From the NCBI GenBank assembly GCA_009844405.1, contig VYBO01000004.1:1-45418 (forward strand): a DNA stretch of 45,418 nt, written 5' to 3'. The stretch is from Acidimicrobiaceae bacterium (GTDB lineage Bacteria; Actinomycetota; Acidimicrobiia; Acidimicrobiales; Aldehydirespiratoraceae). The notes under the pieces were generated by a model, which was given only the letters and a program-made list of their open reading frames with translations, was not told the DNA's origin and did no database searches. Below are positions 1-9,676 of the stretch, one piece after another. Both the position numbers and the translations under genes were made by a program. The number at the start of each line of letters is the position of its first letter. Position 1 is the stretch's first letter.

Positions 1-283
1 CGCCGGGATTGACGGTGACCCCTCCAGGGATGATGTCCACGAGACTGGTGGGGAATAGGGGCCGGTCGGCCCACTGCGCCACGAGATCCTTGGTGGGCTT
101 GGCGAAGGCAGCCGCCAGCCGGGCCTTGCCCATGGCCATGTAGGGGCCGTGCCAGCGCTTGCCCCGCACGACCACCAGGGGATGACCGGCGGCGTCGTGC
201 ACGGCCACAGTGGCGTCGACGCCCCGTTCGGCCCCGATGGCCCGGGCCTGCTGCACGAGCTCGATCGCCTGCTCAACGTCCAT
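1..283 (-). CDS. GlcG/HbpS-family protein, 3' part beyond the window
   Basis: Reading leftwards from an ATG at 283, about 94 codons are visible before the window edge. The protein opens with an amphipathic helix, then a strand ending in 'AVHDAAGHPLVVVRG', a helix 'GKARLAAAFAKPT' and a 'GGVTVNPG' turn. This is the order of the GlcG/HbpS (old DUF336) fold. Members bind heme or small ligands, or act as accessory proteins next to catabolic enzymes; the biochemical role is usually unknown. The start overlaps the end of the amidohydrolase gene by 11 bases, so it is the last visible gene of the leftward operon. The missing C-terminus prevents any statement on ligand residues. Confidence 0.75.
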   Translation of the reverse strand, partial: MDVEQAIELVQQARAIGAERGVDATVAVHDAAGHPLVVVRGKRWHGPYMAMGKARLAAAFAKPTKDLVAQWADRPLFPTSLVDIIPGGVTVNPG

Positions 284-1520
284 TGCTGTGCCGTCCGTTG
301 CCACCGGCCCCGTCGTCCCAGGGGACCGACAGCAGCCGCAGGTAGCGGGCCGCGTTGTCGGCCATCAGCTTGCGCAGGGCGTCGGTGCCGATCACGGGGC
401 CCCAGGAGATCACGTTGTCGGTGCTGTTCGGGTAGTGGCACTCGGGATGGGGGAAGTCCGACTCGTACATGAGCACGCCGTCGCCGAGGATGTCGATGAC
501 CGCCTTGGTCATCTCGGGCCCCTCGTGCTGCTCGATGGCGCAGAACACCCGGCCCATCTGCACGTACTCCAGGGGGGTGTGCTTCAGGTCGGCGGGCACG
601 GCACCCTTGACGTAGTCGATCTGGCTGGTGAGGCGGATGATCCAGTGCGGCAGCCAGCCGTGGCCGGTCTCCACGGTGGCCACCCGCAGATTCGGGTAGC
701 GGTCCAGCATCCCCGACACCAGCACGTACGCCATGAGCCTCTGCGCCCCCCAGACATGGGCGGCGGTGCGGGCCACGGCCACGTTGCCCCAGATGTCGCG
801 GTAGCCGGGGAAGTAGGGCGCCTCGTAGAAGAAGCTGTGGTGCATGATGGGCAGGTCGGCCTCGTCCATCGCCTGCCAGATCGGCTCCAGGTCGGGATCG
901 TCCACCGGCAGACCCTCGGGCAGCACCGGCCACACTGCGGCCAGCCACTCATCGCCAGCGTGCTCGCGGATCGTGTCGGCGGCCCATTCGGGATCGGCGC
1001 CCGGTGCCAGCAGCAGTCCCTTGAGACGGCGGGGGTCGGCCGAGCAGTAGTCGGCCATGTAGCGGTGGTAGGAGCGGTACATGGCCTTGGCCAGGCTCAG
1101 GTCGAGCGCGGTGCTGCCCGGCGCCCAGGTGCCCGGGATGATGAAGTTGACGTCCACCCCCTCGACGTCCATGTTGGCCAGGCGGCCCTCGGAGTTGGTG
1201 TGCTGGATGCCGTCGGCGATGGGCTTCACCGCCAGGTTCTCAACCCGGCCCTCGAGGGCCCCCTTGGCGCCCGCACCCCTGGTGTCGACGTCGGTGTCGG
1301 GCTTGTGCCCGGCCACCCGGTTGTAGGGCTGGGGGTTGACCCGGACAACGCCGTATGGATGGGTGGGATGGCCCCGGCCCGCGGTCGGCTTCGTCACCCG
1401 GACATAGGGGGTCAACTCGTCGGCCCGGTCCCTGAGCTCGCGGTCGCCGTAGTCGACGAGCACCTCGACGGATGGGGTGACGTGGGTGTCGGCGTCGATC
1501 ACGCGGTATCCCTGTCTCAT
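273..1520 (-). CDS. Amidohydrolase-2 family metal-dependent hydrolase/decarboxylase
   Basis: This is a 415-aa TIM-barrel enzyme of the amidohydrolase-2 family, which includes aromatic acid decarboxylases and ring-product hydrolases. The N-terminal metal motif appears as 'DADTHV' (residues 9-14) instead of HxH. Further family signatures are 'IMHHSFFYEAP', 'VETGHGWLPHW' and the C-terminal 'YESDFPHPEC' Asp motif. The ATG at 1520 overlaps the stop of the regulator gene as ATGA, showing translational coupling. Its place beside a UbiD decarboxylase and an HpaB-like monooxygenase suggests it acts on an intermediate of the same, probably aromatic, compound. The substrate cannot be read from the sequence. 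Confidence 0.85.
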   Translation of the reverse strand: MRQGYRVIDADTHVTPSVEVLVDYGDRELRDRADELTPYVRVTKPTAGRGHPTHPYGVVRVNPQPYNRVAGHKPDTDVDTRGAGAKGALEGRVENLAVKPIADGIQHTNSEGRLANMDVEGVDVNFIIPGTWAPGSTALDLSLAKAMYRSYHRYMADYCSADPRRLKGLLLAPGADPEWAADTIREHAGDEWLAAVWPVLPEGLPVDDPDLEPIWQAMDEADLPIMHHSFFYEAPYFPGYRDIWGNVAVARTAAHVWGAQRLMAYVLVSGMLDRYPNLRVATVETGHGWLPHWIIRLTSQIDYVKGAVPADLKHTPLEYVQMGRVFCAIEQHEGPEMTKAVIDILGDGVLMYESDFPHPECHYPNSTDNVISWGPVIGTDALRKLMADNAARYLRLLSVPWDDGAGGNGRHSNGR

Positions 1521-2335
1521 GGCTTCCTCTCTGTCTCCTCAGCTCCGGAGGTGGTAGGGGACGGTTCCGGCGACGGATCCTCGGCCGCGTCGACGGTCTC
1601 GTGCAGCACGGCGGGGGCCTCGCAGGCCACCACATCGAGGGTCTCGTGCATCACGGCCAGGAGGCTACGTTCGACCTGTTGCAGATGGCGCCGCATCTGC
1701 TCGCGGGCCAGGTCGGCGTCCTGCCGGGCGATGGCATCGTGTATCTGCAGGTGGCCCTCGTAGCCCGAACCCACCCGGTGGCGGTGCTCGGGGGCCCGGG
1801 TGAACACCCGCCAGAAGGCCGGCTTGCGGAAGAAGAGGCCGAGGCCGGCCTCATAGAGCTCGGCCAGGACGGTGTTCTGGGACGCCCGCACCACCGCGCA
1901 GTGGAAGCTGCGGTCGGCGGTGTGGTACTGGGCCTCGTCCTGGGTGTCCATGCGACCGAGGCACGCGGCGATCTCGGCGAGATCGTCGGTAGTGCGGTTG
2001 GCCGCGGCCAGGCCGGCCGCGTGGATCTCCAGCAGCTTGCGCACGTCGAACACCTGCTGGACGGAGGCGTCAGAGGCCCGGGCCGCTAGGTCGAGCATCC
2101 GGGGGCTGATGTCGGTGGGGTGCTGCACGATCAGCCGGCCCGACTCGCGGGTCAGGAAGCCCGACGACACCAGGCCCTGGAGCGCCTCGCGCACCGTGGT
2201 GCGACCCACGCCGAACACCTCTCGCAGCTCGCGCTCCGACGGCATCACCGCGCCCGGCGCCAGGCGACCCGACAGCATCTGGCGCTTGAGCTGCTCCTGA
2301 AGCCGGTCGGCGAGCGTCTCGCGGCTGAGCTTCAT
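1517..2335 (-). CDS. FadR-type GntR transcriptional regulator with FCD domain
   Basis: The 272-aa protein has a GntR winged helix in about the first 75 residues ('MPSERELREVFGVGRTTVR'). An all-helical FCD ligand domain follows, with the acidic/His positions usual for metal binding ('DRSFHCAV', 'GHLQIHDAI', 'RRHLQQVE'). Members bind a small acid and usually repress the neighbouring catabolic genes. I chose the ATG at 2335 because it overlaps the UbiD stop as ATGA; an upstream in-frame start at 2356 would reach into ubiD. The regulator is coupled to UbiD in front and the amidohydrolase behind. A perfect family-type operator lies at 5390-5400 between the monooxygenase and MFS genes and is its likely target. 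Confidence 0.9.
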   Translation of the reverse strand: MKLSRETLADRLQEQLKRQMLSGRLAPGAVMPSERELREVFGVGRTTVREALQGLVSSGFLTRESGRLIVQHPTDISPRMLDLAARASDASVQQVFDVRKLLEIHAAGLAAANRTTDDLAEIAACLGRMDTQDEAQYHTADRSFHCAVVRASQNTVLAELYEAGLGLFFRKPAFWRVFTRAPEHRHRVGSGYEGHLQIHDAIARQDADLAREQMRRHLQQVERSLLAVMHETLDVVACEAPAVLHETVDAAEDPSPEPSPTTSGAEETERKP

Positions 2336-3759
2336 GCGTGTTCCCCTCCCAACCAACTCAACACGGTGGTGCCGGAGTAGGCCGCATCGAGCTCGCCACC
2401 GGAGGGTGCGGCGAACGGGATGCGCTCGAAGTCGGCTCGGCTCTCGAAGGGCACCGAAGCGTCCAGGATGGCCTTCGTGCCCACCCCGGCCCGCGATGTG
2501 CGCACGTACTCGTGGCCCCGCATGCCTGGTAGGACCACCAGATCGGACGCGGCGTCGAAGCGGGTGGCCAGCGCGTAGGCCACGTCGTCGGGATCGTGCA
2601 GATCGATGTCGTCGTCGACCAGCACGATCATGTTGAGATCCTTGAGGGCCCCGAACGCGGCCAGCGCGGCGTTGCGGCCCATGCCGTTGTCACGCTCGTA
2701 CCGCTTCGACAGCGCCATCACCAGATGGAACCGGTGAAGTCCTCCCGGCGGCATGCACACGTCGCTGACGATCTGTGTCACCGGCCGGACCGCCTCCAGC
2801 GCGGCCACCTCCAGCACGTGCTTGCGCAACACGATGGTCTCGCGGCCGGCGCCGTTGATGGCGTGGTAGACGGGCTCGTCGCGGGCCGTGACCGCGGTCA
2901 CGTGCATCGTCGGAGCGGGACCGGCGGGCGAGGCATAGCCGACGAACTCGCCGAAGGGGCCCTCGGTGACGCTCGCGCCGGCCCGGATCACACCCTCCAG
3001 CACGATCTCGGTGTCGGCGGGAACGTCGATGTCCTGCGACACCCCGGGCGCCACCGGCAGGGGCGCGCCGCGGCAGCCCCCGGCCGCGCACAGCTCGTCG
3101 CGGCTCTCAGGCATGAGCGCCCCCATGGTCGAGGCGGCGTAGATCAGGGCCACGTCGGTGCCGATGCAGACGGCCACCGGCAGGTCCTGGCCCATCTCGA
3201 CGGCGTGGTCGAGGGCCCGGCCGAGATGGCGCCCGTGGTCGATCTTGACCGCGACGGTGTCGGGGCCGATGAGCTGGAGCCGGTGGAAGGAGGCGTTGCG
3301 CACACCGGTGAGCGGATCCCGCACGATGAGCACGCCGGCGGTGACGAAGCGGCCACCGTCGCCCGGGGCGTGCTTGAGCACGGGAAGCTGCGCCCCCAGG
3401 TCGATCTCGCCCGAGCGCCACACGTTCTGCTGGGCCGGCGGGTCGCTCGCCGCGGCGGGCTCGACGTCGGTGCGGATGCCCCGGGCCAGCGCGGCCCGCA
3501 GGCGGTCGCGGTCGAGGCCCATGGCCGCCTCCGACGACGCGGGGGTGGCGAACACGTTGCCGACCACCGGAATGTCGTGGTCCTTGACGCTCTCGAACAG
3601 CAGCGCCGCGCCGGCGTCGTGGTGCTTCATCATGGCCGCGGCCTCGAGGTCGAAGTCGACGGTGCGCGACACGCGGGCCAGCAGCCCGGCCCGGTCGAGA
3701 CGGCTCAGCACGGTCCGGAAACCGGTGTCGAGAACGCCGACCGGCTCGGCCGCAGTCAC
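2332..3759 (-). CDS. UbiD-family (prenylated-FMN) decarboxylase
   Basis: This is a 475-aa UbiD-like protein, the usual family length. Visible family features are 'VKIDHGRHLGRALDHA' and 'EGPFGEFVGY' around the active site, and the C-terminal 'IVLVDDDIDLHDPDDVAYALATRFD' region given here by its Asp-rich core. Such enzymes reversibly decarboxylate aromatic or unsaturated acids with prenylated FMN made by a UbiX enzyme, which is not in this window. The longest reading frame begins at 3813, but its first residues (ARAARERSEQER) are translated intergenic repeat. The GTG at 3759, preceded by GGAAAGG nine bases upstream, is the better start. Coupled by ATGA to the regulator. Confidence 0.88.
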   Translation of the reverse strand: MTAAEPVGVLDTGFRTVLSRLDRAGLLARVSRTVDFDLEAAAMMKHHDAGAALLFESVKDHDIPVVGNVFATPASSEAAMGLDRDRLRAALARGIRTDVEPAAASDPPAQQNVWRSGEIDLGAQLPVLKHAPGDGGRFVTAGVLIVRDPLTGVRNASFHRLQLIGPDTVAVKIDHGRHLGRALDHAVEMGQDLPVAVCIGTDVALIYAASTMGALMPESRDELCAAGGCRGAPLPVAPGVSQDIDVPADTEIVLEGVIRAGASVTEGPFGEFVGYASPAGPAPTMHVTAVTARDEPVYHAINGAGRETIVLRKHVLEVAALEAVRPVTQIVSDVCMPPGGLHRFHLVMALSKRYERDNGMGRNAALAAFGALKDLNMIVLVDDDIDLHDPDDVAYALATRFDAASDLVVLPGMRGHEYVRTSRAGVGTKAILDASVPFESRADFERIPFAAPSGGELDAAYSGTTVLSWLGGEHA

Positions 3760-3773
3760 GAGCCGCTGCCTTT

Positions 3774-3841
3774 CCCGCTCTTGTTCGCTGCGCTCACGGG
3801 CCGCTCGGGCCACGGCCTCGCTGAGCGCCTCGCCTCTACCC
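3774..3841. repeat. Intergenic repeat family, copy 1
   Basis: This stretch between the monooxygenase and UbiD genes contains the family core CTCTTGTTCGCTGCGCTCAC, followed by GGGCCGCTCGGGCCACGGCCTCGC in two parts (GGGCCGCTCGGGCC and ACGGCCTCGC). Near-identical cores occur at 27098, 36718, 45213 and 45316, in inverse orientation at 28908-29010, and in decayed form at 24985. Read on the minus strand it is open and spells ARAARERSEQER, which extends the apparent N-terminus of UbiD. Confidence 0.9.
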
Positions 3842-5332
3842 TCATGGACTGCCGCCTTCCCGCTCGGCCTCTGGCTCTCGGTGGGGGCCGGGGGTCTCGG
3901 CCAGGCAGCGCAGCACCATGGAGCGGGCCCGCTCCCAGTCGTAGTTGCGGTACAGGCGGCCCTGGACCACGGAGGCCGACCCGGCGTAGAACATCTCGTA
4001 CTGGAAGTGCCGGCTGGCGAACTCCGAGCCGATGGCGTCCCACGCCAGCTTCAGCAGCGCCACCCGGTGCTCGGCGTCCACCTCCGGCCAGCGCACGAAG
4101 CGCTCGAAGTCGGCCCTGGTGACCGGGTCGTCCCAAGCACTCACCGACGACGGCACCTGGATGGTGGTCCCGCCGGTCAGTTCCCGCAGGGCGTAGGTGA
4201 CGTCGCGGTACAGCGCCGGCTGCATCGTCATGGCCGCGTACAGCATCTCCGGGTCGGGCCGGGCCACGCCGTTGCCGTCGATGGTGGCGTGGTACTCCCC
4301 CGCCAGCACCATCCCGTAGGGCACCGACGCCTGAGCTGCCACCCGGGCCAGGCTCAACTGGAAGTTCCGGTCCTTGGCTTGGCCCGACCATTCGGCCAGC
4401 TGGGACGCCAGCCCGGCCAGGAACCTCATCTTCACCGCGTAGCGGATCTGGGCCTGGGTGTTGCCCAGCAGATGGGCCGGGGTGCGGTTGAACTGCGCGA
4501 AGGTGATGTCCCGGTCGCGGTCGACGAACACGTGCTCGGCGGGCACGTCCACATCGTCGAAGACCACCAACGCGTCGGTCTCGTCGTAGGCGGCCGACAG
4601 CGGGTAGTCGCCGGCCGCGGTGATGTCGCGGCCGTAGGGTCGGCGGGGGTAGATGCGCAGCCGGGGGTGATTCACGGGGATCGCCACCGACAGTCCGTAG
4701 TCGTCGGCGCCGGGCGGCAGGGGCTGGATGGAACTGACGAACAGGTAGTCCGACATCAGCGTGCCGGTCCCGAGCATCTGCGCGCCCCGCACCACTACAC
4801 CGTCCTCGCTGGAGCGGGCGATGGAGGCGTAGAGATTGGGCTCGTACTGCTCGTGGGGACCCTTCGACCGGTCGATCTGGGGGTGGATGATGGTGTACGT
4901 GACGTAGAGGTCCTCGTCCCGGGCCCACTCGTAGAAGCGTTGCACGTTCTCGGCGTAACGGTCGCCGGCCTTGGCGAAGGTGTCGAGGGAGCCCGAGAAG
5001 CCGGCGAAGAAGGAGGCCACGTGGTCAGGCGACCGGCCCAGATAGCCGAAGCTCAGCTCCGACCAGGCCTCGATGGCCAATCGCCGGCGGCGCAGGTCGT
5101 CCACCGAGCGGGGCACCAGCCAGCTCAGGTTCACCGGGCGCCCGTCGGTGGGCGACTCGTAGGTCATGAGCTCCCGGTTGGCCGGGTCGGCCGCGAAGTC
5201 GTAGAGCCGGGCCACGGTGCACACACCGGCCGCGAAGGCCGGGTGGGAGGCGACGTCGTCCACCGGGGCCCCGTCGAGGATCACGTTGCGACCGTCCCGC
5301 AACGACTCGATATAGCTGTCCCCAGTGCGCAT
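3842..5332 (-). CDS. 4-hydroxyphenylacetate 3-hydroxylase-like flavin monooxygenase (HpaB family)
   Basis: This 496-aa protein has the HpaB/4-hydroxybutyryl-CoA dehydratase-like acyl-CoA dehydrogenase fold. Recognisable stretches are 'MRTGDSYIESLRDGR' at the N-terminus, 'YTIIHPQIDRSKGPHEQYE', 'VVVRGAQMLGTGTLMSDY', 'HVFVDRD' and the C-terminal 'RHFQYEMFYAGSASVVQGR'. HpaB enzymes use reduced FAD from a separate flavin reductase to hydroxylate phenols. The ATG at 5332 has GGAGG just upstream; a start at 5383 would run back into the divergent promoter. It is the first gene of the leftward cluster. A candidate flavin reductase lies at 16813-17310, on the far side of the inserted island. The substrate is unknown. 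Confidence 0.87.
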   Translation of the reverse strand: MRTGDSYIESLRDGRNVILDGAPVDDVASHPAFAAGVCTVARLYDFAADPANRELMTYESPTDGRPVNLSWLVPRSVDDLRRRRLAIEAWSELSFGYLGRSPDHVASFFAGFSGSLDTFAKAGDRYAENVQRFYEWARDEDLYVTYTIIHPQIDRSKGPHEQYEPNLYASIARSSEDGVVVRGAQMLGTGTLMSDYLFVSSIQPLPPGADDYGLSVAIPVNHPRLRIYPRRPYGRDITAAGDYPLSAAYDETDALVVFDDVDVPAEHVFVDRDRDITFAQFNRTPAHLLGNTQAQIRYAVKMRFLAGLASQLAEWSGQAKDRNFQLSLARVAAQASVPYGMVLAGEYHATIDGNGVARPDPEMLYAAMTMQPALYRDVTYALRELTGGTTIQVPSSVSAWDDPVTRADFERFVRWPEVDAEHRVALLKLAWDAIGSEFASRHFQYEMFYAGSASVVQGRLYRNYDWERARSMVLRCLAETPGPHREPEAEREGGSP

Positions 5333-5389
5333 CCATCCTCCAGGAGAACGATGAAGGCCGCGCCGCGCAGGGCCCGCCCTCATGGCAGA

Positions 5390-5400
5390 TTGTCTGACAA
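5390..5400. promoter_or_regulatory. FadR-type GntR operator TTGTCTGACAA
   Basis: The 11-base sequence TTGTCTGACAA is a perfect inverted repeat (TTGTC-T-GACAA). It fits the TNGTNNNACNA pattern of FadR-subfamily GntR operators at every fixed position. It lies in the divergent gap between the HpaB-like gene (start 5332) and the MFS gene (start about 5438), where a repressor would control both. The FCD-type regulator encoded at 1517-2335 is the obvious candidate binder; that link is inference. Confidence 0.65.
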
Positions 5401-5437
5401 CCAGCCTTGGATGTCAAACTGTCGGCGTGATGAGAGC

Positions 5438-6673
5438 GTGAGGCTCGCGCTGGGCCGGCTGACCGGCACGCTGAGCAACCCCAACTTCCGCCGCTACTCG
5501 GGCGCCCAGTTCCTACACGGCGCCGGGATGTGGGCCCACCACCTCGCGGAGGTGTGGCTGGTGTACGAGATCACCGGCAGCGCATTCGTGGTCGGACTCA
5601 CCGTTGCGATCCGGTCGGGCTCGGCCGTCGTTCTCGCGCCGCTGGCGGGAACGCTGGCCGACCGCAAGGACCGGCGCCGGCTGCTGGCCTCCACTCAGGG
5701 CTCGAAGTCCGTGGTCGCCGGTGCGCTGGCACTCCTCGCGCTAGCGATGGGAGAGGACCTGCCGCTGGCGGTGCTGTTCGGAGCCGTCGCGGTGCTGGGC
5801 GTGATCGGTGCCATCGACACGCCGCTGCGGCGAGCTTTCGTGCGTGATGTCGTCCTCGCCGACGGGATCGACCGGGCGGCCCGGCTGCACACCTCGGTGA
5901 TGTCGATCGGTCGGTTCCTGGGCAGCGGCGCCGCCTGGCTCTTCCTGAGTCTGTCCGCGGCATGGGCCTGCTTCGCAGTGAACGGAGTGACGTCGCTGCT
6001 CGCAGCCATGCTGGTGCTCCGGGTGGTGACCACCACCGCCACCGCGTCGAAAGCGGCCCGAGCCGCCGGGGGCCGGGTGCTCGGCTACCTGATGCGCACC
6101 CCGGCGGTGACGATACCGCTGGCCCTGCTGTGCTCGTTCACCCTGTTCGGCTGGAACCTGGCGGTGCTGCTGCCGGTCGTTGCCGACAAGCAGCTGGCCA
6201 GCGGGGCGGGCACGTTCGCGGTCCTGGCCCAGGTCATGGCCGTCGGCAGCCTGATCGGCTCGGTGATGATGGCGGCATCGAGGCTGGAGGGGGCGCGCAG
6301 CCTGGCGATCCTGCTGGCGGTGTTCAGCGCGGCAATGGTCCCGCTGGCTGCAGTGAACCACCTGCTTGCCGGGGTAGCGGTCATCTTCGTGGTAGGCACC
6401 TTCGGCGGCGGGTTCTTGAGCCTTTCCAACGGATCGGTGCAGACCGCGGCCGATCCGCGCCTGCAGGGCCGGGTGTCCGCGGCGTACGGGGTCGTCTTCG
6501 TAGGGGCCCGCGCCGTCGGCGGGCCCATCCTGGGCTGGATGGTGGACGCCTTCGGCAGCCGCACCGCCCTGATAGCGGTGGGAGCCATCACCGCGGCCTG
6601 CGCAGGACTCGGCCTCGTGGCCGCCGCCCGCAGCCGTTCGGGCGCCGCCGGCCGCGAGCTCAGTGGCGCTTGA
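5438..6673 (+). CDS. MFS transporter (drug/siderophore exporter type)
   Basis: About 411 residues with a run of hydrophobic helices typical of a 12-helix MFS protein. The loop 2-3 signature appears as 'GTLADRKDRRRLL', and the second half repeats a glycine-rich 'VFVGARAVGGPILGWMVD'. It resembles EntS-like/MFS_3 exporters and probably moves a substrate or toxic intermediate of the adjacent pathway across the cytoplasmic membrane. GTG 5438 follows GATGAGAG; an ATG at 5411 in the same frame is possible but lies close to the operator. The last codons fall inside the 20-bp direct repeat that bounds the island, so the gene ends normally despite the insertion. Confidence 0.85.
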   Translation: MRLALGRLTGTLSNPNFRRYSGAQFLHGAGMWAHHLAEVWLVYEITGSAFVVGLTVAIRSGSAVVLAPLAGTLADRKDRRRLLASTQGSKSVVAGALALLALAMGEDLPLAVLFGAVAVLGVIGAIDTPLRRAFVRDVVLADGIDRAARLHTSVMSIGRFLGSGAAWLFLSLSAAWACFAVNGVTSLLAAMLVLRVVTTTATASKAARAAGGRVLGYLMRTPAVTIPLALLCSFTLFGWNLAVLLPVVADKQLASGAGTFAVLAQVMAVGSLIGSVMMAASRLEGARSLAILLAVFSAAMVPLAAVNHLLAGVAVIFVVGTFGGGFLSLSNGSVQTAADPRLQGRVSAAYGVVFVGARAVGGPILGWMVDAFGSRTALIAVGAITAACAGLGLVAAARSRSGAAGRELSGA

Positions 6674-6677
6674 CGCC
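6658..6677. repeat. Left 20-bp direct repeat of the defence island (att-like)
   Basis: GCTCAGTGGCGCTTGACGCC occurs here and again, base for base, at 16811-16830. Here it covers the last codons and TGA of the MFS gene. The copies bracket about 10 kb of restriction-modification and accessory genes. No integrase is seen between them, so the recombinase responsible is unknown. Confidence 0.85.
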
Positions 6678-6685
6678 CCCCGTCG

Positions 6686-9676
6686 TCACGCGTTGGCAGT
6701 GGCGTCTTCACCCAGTAGGAGCGCTACAGCCTGCTCCACGATCCGGCTCCGCTCGTCGCTGTCAACAGGCAACAAGGGGTTGTACAAGGAAGTCCTCAGC
6801 CGCCTCTGCTCATCAGCGTTGACTGCAGCGTTGGGAAAGCGATTCATCAGCGCCTGCGCCTCTTCGGCGAACTTCATCGCACTCACGCCAGCCACCTCAA
6901 GGGCAACGTCGTCCTTGAGCTTCCAATACACACCGAACGCCCTATCGCCGACGGGGCTGTCCTCCGCTGCGTTAGCTGCGGCCTCCTTCTCACCGGCCAG
7001 AGCCTCCAGTAGGTCCATCGCGCCCAGTCCGGTGATTGTTCGCTCTTCGAGTCCTTGCAGAACCTGCTCTGCACGCTCCAGGATCGGCCGCAGCACAGGC
7101 CCCTGCGCCGGCTTGGCATCCACGTCCACCCGCAGGCCGCGCACCAGGCTGAACACCTTGGCTTCCTCAGGACCGGACTCTCTTCTAAGTGCTGCGAGGG
7201 TGCGAGGGTCGAATGTAACTGTCTTGGTCAGGCTGCCCAGGCCTCGCATCTCAGCCGATCCCTCGACGAGCCGGCGGGTCTTGTGCGCCAACTCTGCCAC
7301 GAAGTCGGGACGGTCGGCATAGGCGTTGCGAACTACTACGTACAGCTCGGTCAGGCGCGTGAACGTGTCGATGTGGTCGCGCAGCTCGGCAGACGGCGAT
7401 AGCACCTCCCACAACTCCTCGATCTGCTTGTAGTCCGAGAAGAACAGCTTGCGGACATCCGGGTCGAGGAACCGGGTGTACACCACATGCTCCAGGAGCG
7501 CGTCCGCGCTTTGTGCCGAGGCAGCATGGCCCTCACCCGGAGCTGCGCGACCGCGCTCCTCATGGTTCAGATACTTCGCTTTCGCCCTGTCGATCCTGTC
7601 TTGGAAGTCCTGCATCAGCAGGTCCAAGTCCTCGATCGCTCCGCCCACGTCCGATGAGTCGAATTGCAGCACCTTGTTCAGCTCCCGCAGGACGCCCACG
7701 AAGTCCACGACGAGACCGATGGGCTTGCTCAGGCCGTCTGAGTCCACGAAGGGCCGGTTCACCCGTGCGATGGCCTGCAGCAGCACGTGATCGCGCATTG
7801 GCTTGTCCAGGTAGAGGCAGTACAGCAGTGGCGCGTCGAATCCCGTCAGCAGTTTGTCGGTGACGATGAGGAGCTTGGGGTCCTCGTTCGCCTGCTTGAA
7901 CGAGAGCCGGACATCCTTCTCCTGTTCGTCAGACAGTTGAAGCTCGGCGACCAGCGGTCGTTCGACAACGTCGTTGGGGTTGTCTGAGTAGACCGGCGTC
8001 GTCCACTCCAGCGGGAGCAACCTGTCGAGCGCCCGCTTGTACTTGGCACACGCTTCGCGGTTGACGGCTACGAGAAACGCCTTGTAGCCGAGCGGCAGCA
8101 CATTCTCCCTGAGATGCTCGGCGACGAACGCGGCGACCTTCTCGATCCTCTCGTCGGCTGTGAGGAAGGTCCGCAGCCCCACCGCTCTGTCTAGAACCTG
8201 ATTCAACTCGTCGACATCGGTGAGGCCTTCTGCCTCCGCCAGCGCGAGAAACTCCGTGTCGAGTTGCTCCGCCGGCACTGTCATCTCGCTAGGCGCCATC
8301 ATGTGGCGGATGGGAAGGGTCGTCTCGTCTTCGATGGACTCAGCTATCGAGTACTTGTCGAGATAGCCCTGGTCGTCGTCCGCACCGAATATCTTGAAGG
8401 TTCCCTGCCCGCGCGGTGTCCGCGCGACGGGCGTGCCCGTGAATCCGATGATGGTCGAGTTCGGCAGCGCCGCCATAAGGTACGTACCCAGTTCCCTAGC
8501 CACCGAGCGGTGCGCCTCATCGATGAACACATAGATGTTTTTGCGACGGTTGGCGTCCTTCTCGATGCTCTCGAACTTGTGGATCATCGAAACGATCAGC
8601 CCTCTCCTGTCGTTGCGCAGCAGATCCTGGAGTTCTTCTTTGGAGCCGGCGCGCCAGACAGGGATGTCCTGCTGCTGCAGTTCGCCCAGCAGCCGTTCGA
8701 CCCAGCCCTCGAGCTGGCCTTCAAGCTCCCGGCGATCCACGACGACAATGACCGTCGGAGCGCCAAGCTCGTCCTTGCGCTCCAGGATCAGACGCGCCGC
8801 GGTCAGCAGCGTGAACGTCTTGCCGGCCCCCTGGGTGTGCCAGACGAGGCCACGGTGCCTTGTCGGCTCGGCACAGCGCTCCACAATGCGGTTCACGGCA
8901 CGGCGCTGATGTTGACGCAGCACTGTCTTTCGTAGCTCGCCGTCCTCGACGTAGAAGAGGATCCAGTCCCTCAGCGTGCGCATGAAGTCGGTGGGCTCGA
9001 AGAAGGACTGGACGGCGAAGCGGTAGCTCTCTTCTCTTGTCTCCTTCCAGCGCACCATGTAACGACGGGACAGGTTCCAGGTGACGCCGTACCAGTAGTC
9101 GAGCAGGTGGGTCACGTTGAACAGCTGCGCCGCGCCCATCAACTCGGGCGTTTCCGCCTCGTAGCGCCGCAACTGCGTGACGCCCCGCTCGATGGCGTCG
9201 GCGTCCTTCGGGTTCTTGTGCTCGACGATGGCAACAGGCACACCGTTAACGATGAACATGACGTCGGCCCGGTTGCCTTTGCGGGTCGGCGGCTTGAGGC
9301 GCCATTCCCAGGTAACGTGCAGGACGTTGGCCGATGGGTCGTCGAAGTTAACAAGCCTGACGCGGCGGTGGCGTTGCTCGACTTCGTCATGCCATTGCCG
9401 CTCGCCCCGCAACCAAGCCAGCATCTGCCGGTTGCCCTCAATGGTCGGCGGGAGCGCCTGGAGATTCTCGACTACCGAACGAACAGCGTCGTCCGTCATC
9501 CAGGGATTGAACCGACGCAGTGCCTTCTCGGCCTCGCCTCGAAGCAGCAGTCCGGCTTCTCCACCTCTCATGAAGAAGGCATCCCGCGGAGCCAAGGGTG
9601 TCCAGCCCACCTCAGCGGCGTGGAGAACCATAGGGAACTGAACGGTCTCTGCTTCAGCAATGTTGTGTTTAGCCAT
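6686..9676 (-). CDS. hsdR: Type I restriction endonuclease subunit R
   Basis: The 996-aa motor/nuclease subunit is of normal family length. The PD-(D/E)xK nuclease site is seen as Asp138 ('RADVMFI') with 'VEHKN' (Glu152, Lys154). SF2 helicase motifs follow: Walker A 'TQGAGKT' (281-287), DEAH (386-389), 'FTGTP' (412-416), and later '[11 protein letters not shown]' and '[10 protein letters not shown]'. It translocates DNA and cuts unmodified DNA in complex with HsdM and HsdS. The ATG at 9676 overlaps the stop of the 87-aa gene by 8 bases. Its stop lies only nine bases inside the left island repeat, so it is the last gene of the operon. Confidence 0.96.
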   Translation of the reverse strand: MAKHNIAEAETVQFPMVLHAAEVGWTPLAPRDAFFMRGGEAGLLLRGEAEKALRRFNPWMTDDAVRSVVENLQALPPTIEGNRQMLAWLRGERQWHDEVEQRHRRVRLVNFDDPSANVLHVTWEWRLKPPTRKGNRADVMFIVNGVPVAIVEHKNPKDADAIERGVTQLRRYEAETPELMGAAQLFNVTHLLDYWYGVTWNLSRRYMVRWKETREESYRFAVQSFFEPTDFMRTLRDWILFYVEDGELRKTVLRQHQRRAVNRIVERCAEPTRHRGLVWHTQGAGKTFTLLTAARLILERKDELGAPTVIVVVDRRELEGQLEGWVERLLGELQQQDIPVWRAGSKEELQDLLRNDRRGLIVSMIHKFESIEKDANRRKNIYVFIDEAHRSVARELGTYLMAALPNSTIIGFTGTPVARTPRGQGTFKIFGADDDQGYLDKYSIAESIEDETTLPIRHMMAPSEMTVPAEQLDTEFLALAEAEGLTDVDELNQVLDRAVGLRTFLTADERIEKVAAFVAEHLRENVLPLGYKAFLVAVNREACAKYKRALDRLLPLEWTTPVYSDNPNDVVERPLVAELQLSDEQEKDVRLSFKQANEDPKLLIVTDKLLTGFDAPLLYCLYLDKPMRDHVLLQAIARVNRPFVDSDGLSKPIGLVVDFVGVLRELNKVLQFDSSDVGGAIEDLDLLMQDFQDRIDRAKAKYLNHEERGRAAPGEGHAASAQSADALLEHVVYTRFLDPDVRKLFFSDYKQIEELWEVLSPSAELRDHIDTFTRLTELYVVVRNAYADRPDFVAELAHKTRRLVEGSAEMRGLGSLTKTVTFDPRTLAALRRESGPEEAKVFSLVRGLRVDVDAKPAQGPVLRPILERAEQVLQGLEERTITGLGAMDLLEALAGEKEAAANAAEDSPVGDRAFGVYWKLKDDVALEVAGVSAMKFAEEAQALMNRFPNAAVNADEQRRLRTSLYNPLLPVDSDERSRIVEQAVALLLGEDATANA

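Noticed and set aside
3760..3813. N-terminal extension ARAARERSEQER of UbiD
   Set aside because: It is the translated intergenic repeat, found identically in front of ctaG. A GTG with a good ribosome-binding site exists at 3759.
2596..4122. Long plus-strand open frame opposite the ubiD region (about 508 codons), and similar long frames opposite other genes
   Set aside because: Typical antisense open frames of GC-rich coding DNA. They show no domain pattern and consist of Arg/Gly/His-rich shadow sequence.
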